Assembly (NCBI GenBank): GCA_035464115.1
Contig: DATHSN010000149.1
Span: 1 to 7,199, forward strand
Length of the DNA: 7,199 nt
Direction: 5' to 3'
Origin: DATHSN01 sp035464115
Lineage (GTDB): Bacteria > Actinomycetota > Acidimicrobiia > Acidimicrobiales > SKKL01
Shown: piece by piece, positions 4,423 through 7,199 of the stretch
Layout of the letters: each line of letters opens with the position of its first letter
Numbering within the stretch: position 1 is the first letter of the stretch
Position numbers and translations under genes: made by a program
Notes under the pieces: generated by a model
Databases searched by the model: none
Seen by the model: only the letters and a program-made list of their open reading frames with translations
What the model was told of the DNA's origin: nothing

Positions 4423-7199
4423 ATGGAACAGCGCTGGCGAAGCCTTGGGCAGGCCCTGAGCCGCCGCACGGGGGTGGTGCTCGCGGTCGCTGCGATCATC
4501 ACGGTCGTGCTCGGCGCGGGTCTGACGCGCCTCGAGTTCGCGACGGGCCAGGACAGCTACATCAACGCCGGGTCGCGTGTGTCGGTCGACAACGAGGCGT
4601 ACCAGGACCGCTTCGGCGGCGAGAACATGGTGGTCCTCTACACGATGGAGGACGGCCTCACCGTGGCCGACCTCTTCACGCCGGCGAACCTCGAGGCGTT
4701 CGCCCAGGTCGAGGAGCAGCTGCGATCGTCCGAGACGATCACCGCCGTCGTCAGCCCGCTCACCGCGCTCGAGTTCACGGCCAACCTGGTCGATTCGGGC
4801 ATCGCCACCGAGATCCTCTCCGACGCGATCGAGCGCGAGCCCGACCCTGCCGGCGTCGACGCCCGCAACGAGAGCCTCCTCGTCACCGCCACCCGGGCCG
4901 CGCTCGCCGGTGAGCGCACCTTCGAGAACCCGGCGTGGGTGCGCTTCCTGCTGTTCGAGAACATCGGCTTCGAGCTCAACGACGACGGCACGCTCACCGA
5001 GCCGCCCGACGACGAGCTGGTCATCCGCCAGTCGCTGCGGGGCTTCATCCCCGACACCACCCACGCCCTGCTCGGTGCGGTCCTGGTCGGCAACGCCGAC
5101 CTCGACGAGCTGGCGGCCGGCAACGACGCCGTGTTCGACGCCATCGAGTCGGTCGAGTTCGACAACGCCCGGGTCACCATCACCGGCACGCCGACCTTCC
5201 TCACCGACATCAACGACTACCTCCAGGGCGGCATGCTCACCCTCGGCGGCCTGGCCCTGGTCGTGATGGCCGTCGTGCTGCTCGTGGCCTTCCACGTGCG
5301 CTGGCGCTTCCTCCCGCTCGCCATGGTGATCGTGGGCGTGATCTGGGCGTTCGGGTTGGTTGGCTACGTCGGTCTCGACCTGTCGCTCGTCACCATCTCC
5401 GGACTCCCCATCCTCATCGGCATCGGCATCGACTTCGCCATCCAGATGCACAACCGCATCGAGGAGGAGGTGGCGATCGACCACGACGAAGGCCCCTTCG
5501 CCGAGACCTCCCAGCGCCTCGGTCCGTGGCTCGTGGTGGCCACCATCGCCGCGGCCGGCGCGTTCTTGACGATGTTGGTGTCACGGGTCCCGATGATCCG
5601 CGACTTCGGCGTGCTGCTGGCGCTCGGCATCGTGGCCCTCGTCATCGCGGGCTACGTGCTCCCGCTCGCGGTCCTGGGTCTGCGCGAGCGCCGCTCACCC
5701 ACCCGCGAGGCCTCGCTCAGCCCCCGCATCGAGGCGGTCGTCGCCTGGTTCGGCTCGGCGCCGAGCTGGGTGGTGGCGCCCTTCATCGCGTTGGCCATCA
5801 TCGTCCCGGTGCTCGGCGTGCTGCTCGAGGACCAGGTCGAGATCGAGAGCGATCCGATCAACTGGGCCAACCAGGACACCGACACCATCCGCAACGCCCG
5901 CCTGCTCGAGGACGAGACCGGGTTCGCCACCACGCTCGGCATCTACATCACGGTCGACGGCGAGGACGAGAACGGCATCTTCACCGACGAGCTGGCGGCG
6001 TTCGTCCACGACTTCACCCTCGGCGAGCTCGAGGTGGAGCCGACCCTCGCCGCTGGGTCCAGCCTGGCCACGACGCTGTCCTACCTGCTCGCCGTGCCCG
6101 GCGCGACCTCGCTGCCGCCCACGGGCCTCGACATGCTGAAGGCCTACGAGCAGGCCCCGCCCGACATCCAGCGGCTGCTGGTGTCCGAGGACGGCAACGC
6201 CGCCCAGATCAGCCTGCGGGTCGGTCCGTCCGCCCTCGACGAGCGCGCCGAGCTGCTCGACCGGCTCGCCGACGCCATCGCCGAACCGCCCGCCGACCGC
6301 GCCGCGCTGCCCGCCAACGCCTCGGCGACCCCCGCAGGTCTCGCGGTCGTGGGCGTGGGGCTGCTCGAGAACATCACCGCCAACCGCGCCGTGCTCACCT
6401 ATCTCGCGCTGGCGGTCGTCGGCATCTGGCTGCTGGTGCGGTTCCGCCGGTTGCTGCGGGCGCTGCTCGCCCTGGTCCCGGTGATGATCGCCGTCGGCAC
6501 GTCGGCGGTGCTCGTCGCGGTGCTCGGCATCACCTTGAGCCCGCTCACCACGGTCAGCGGACCACTCGTCACCGCCACCGCGGCCGAGTTCACGATCCTG
6601 ATCCTCGGGCGCTACCTCGAGGAACGAGAACGGGGGCTCTCCCCCGCCGAGGCCACCCACGTGGCGTCGGCACGCACCGGGCGAGCGTTCTTCGCCTCGG
6701 CCCTCACCACCGCCGGCGGCTTCGCCGTGTTGATCTTCTCGGCCCTGCCGCTGCTGTCGGACTTCGGGGTGATCGTCACGATGAACGTGGCCATCGCCTT
6801 GCTGTCGGCCCTGGTGGTCATGCCCCCGCTCATGGTCTGGGCCGACAACCGGGGCCTGGTGGGGATCGACGCGGTGGCCGACGAGCGGGGCGCCTACGCG
6901 GTGCGGCTGTGCGATCGGCCCACCGGGCCCCGCCTGGTCGCCGCGGTCGGGCTCGGTGTGGTGCTGGTGGGCTCGGCGGTCGCCGTCGGCGCCACCGCCG
7001 ACAGCGAGGAGGGCGAGCGGATCTCCGGCGAGTACGTGGCGGTGGCGCTGCCCACCACGACCACGACCACCACCGAGCCACCGGCGGAGGCCGCGGGCCC
7101 CGTCGACGTCTCGACCTTCGGCAACGAGCGACCCGGGGGGCTCATCGACGGCACCCTGTGGGACCTCCTCACCGGGGTCGGGGCCTCCGATCAGCAGGC
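4423..7199 (+). CDS. RND-superfamily exporter, two MMPL domains (HAE3-like), partial, with C-terminal extension
   Basis: Proton-driven inner-membrane exporter, probably of lipids or other hydrophobic molecules; the first 925 residues are present and no stop is reached. Layout: TM1 (17-36), extracytoplasmic loop 1 (37-268), TM2-6 (about 270-290, 296-316, 321-345, 368-386, 392-415), TM7 (450-467), loop 2 (468-655), TM8-12 (about 656-672, 679-701, 706-730, 753-775, 780-805). This is the usual two-fold RND repeat. TM4 has GIGIDFAIQMHNR with D337, the expected proton-relay Asp; the matching TM10 site reads AAEFTILILGRYLEE with E722. Beyond the usual end comes an extra segment (836-857), a Thr run (878-884) and an unrecognised region (from about 890) that should lie outside the membrane. 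Start: ATG at 4423 with AGGAGGG upstream. No adaptor or outer-membrane partner is seen. Substrate unknown; it is divergent from xthA, so the neighbours do not help. Confidence 0.88.
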   Translation, partial: MEQRWRSLGQALSRRTGVVLAVAAIITVVLGAGLTRLEFATGQDSYINAGSRVSVDNEAYQDRFGGENMVVLYTMEDGLTVADLFTPANLEAFAQVEEQLRSSETITAVVSPLTALEFTANLVDSGIATEILSDAIEREPDPAGVDARNESLLVTATRAALAGERTFENPAWVRFLLFENIGFELNDDGTLTEPPDDELVIRQSLRGFIPDTTHALLGAVLVGNADLDELAAGNDAVFDAIESVEFDNARVTITGTPTFLTDINDYLQGGMLTLGGLALVVMAVVLLVAFHVRWRFLPLAMVIVGVIWAFGLVGYVGLDLSLVTISGLPILIGIGIDFAIQMHNRIEEEVAIDHDEGPFAETSQRLGPWLVVATIAAAGAFLTMLVSRVPMIRDFGVLLALGIVALVIAGYVLPLAVLGLRERRSPTREASLSPRIEAVVAWFGSAPSWVVAPFIALAIIVPVLGVLLEDQVEIESDPINWANQDTDTIRNARLLEDETGFATTLGIYITVDGEDENGIFTDELAAFVHDFTLGELEVEPTLAAGSSLATTLSYLLAVPGATSLPPTGLDMLKAYEQAPPDIQRLLVSEDGNAAQISLRVGPSALDERAELLDRLADAIAEPPADRAALPANASATPAGLAVVGVGLLENITANRAVLTYLALAVVGIWLLVRFRRLLRALLALVPVMIAVGTSAVLVAVLGITLSPLTTVSGPLVTATAAEFTILILGRYLEERERGLSPAEATHVASARTGRAFFASALTTAGGFAVLIFSALPLLSDFGVIVTMNVAIALLSALVVMPPLMVWADNRGLVGIDAVADERGAYAVRLCDRPTGPRLVAAVGLGVVLVGSAVAVGATADSEEGERISGEYVAVALPTTTTTTTEPPAEAAGPVDVSTFGNERPGGLIDGTLWDLLTGVGASDQQ

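Noticed and set aside
4339..5484. A 381-codon minus-strand frame opposite the exporter
   Set aside because: Low-complexity Asp/Glu/Gly/Val/His product without any family signature, antisense to well-supported MMPL coding sequence.
5695..6660. A 321-codon minus-strand frame opposite the second half of the exporter
   Set aside because: Same type of compositional shadow; the plus strand encodes clear membrane segments and the TM10 motif here.
1..7199. CRISPR array, tRNA, rRNA, insertion sequence or phage attachment site
   Set aside because: No spaced direct repeats, no cloverleaf or rRNA-like sequence, no transposase or integrase, and no terminal inverted repeats were seen.

Overview
The window is high-GC bacterial DNA with dense third-position G/C, several GTG starts and short gaps between genes. 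This fits a high-GC actinobacterium. Thr-runs just outside the membrane anchor of two exported proteins, and a possible leaderless start, lean towards Actinomycetota, perhaps Acidimicrobiia. This placement is inference; there is no rRNA or other marker gene here.

Layout. Positions 1-4291 read on the minus strand. From its promoter-proximal end (right to left) the order is xthA (exodeoxyribonuclease III, 4291-3515), a PaaI-like hotdog thioesterase (3518-2808, sharing the bases ATGA with the xthA stop), and a monovalent cation:proton antiporter fused to two universal-stress-protein domains (2777-633, 30 bases further on). These three probably form one operon. A GC-rich hairpin lies right after the antiporter stop. 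About 100 bases on, with its own good -35/-10 and Shine-Dalgarno, starts a lipoprotein of the ZnuA/TroA zinc/manganese ABC-transporter family. It runs off the left edge inside its His/Asp-rich metal loop.

On the plus strand, one large gene, divergent from xthA, starts at 4423 and runs off the right edge. It encodes a two-MMPL-domain RND exporter (HAE3-like) of at least 925 residues. It has an unusual thirteenth membrane segment followed by a Thr-rich linker and the start of an extracytoplasmic domain.

The 131-base divergent region (4292-4422) holds a probable leaderless xthA promoter and, on the other strand, a hairpin that would bury the exporter's Shine-Dalgarno sequence.

How the genes fit together: most act at the envelope or in homeostasis (metal uptake, cation/proton exchange, export of hydrophobic compounds), with one DNA-repair and one acyl-CoA thioesterase gene. 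Nothing ties them into a single pathway. I found no phage, transposon, CRISPR, tRNA or rRNA sequence, and no clear new system. The best leads are the exporter's C-terminal extension and its leader hairpin.
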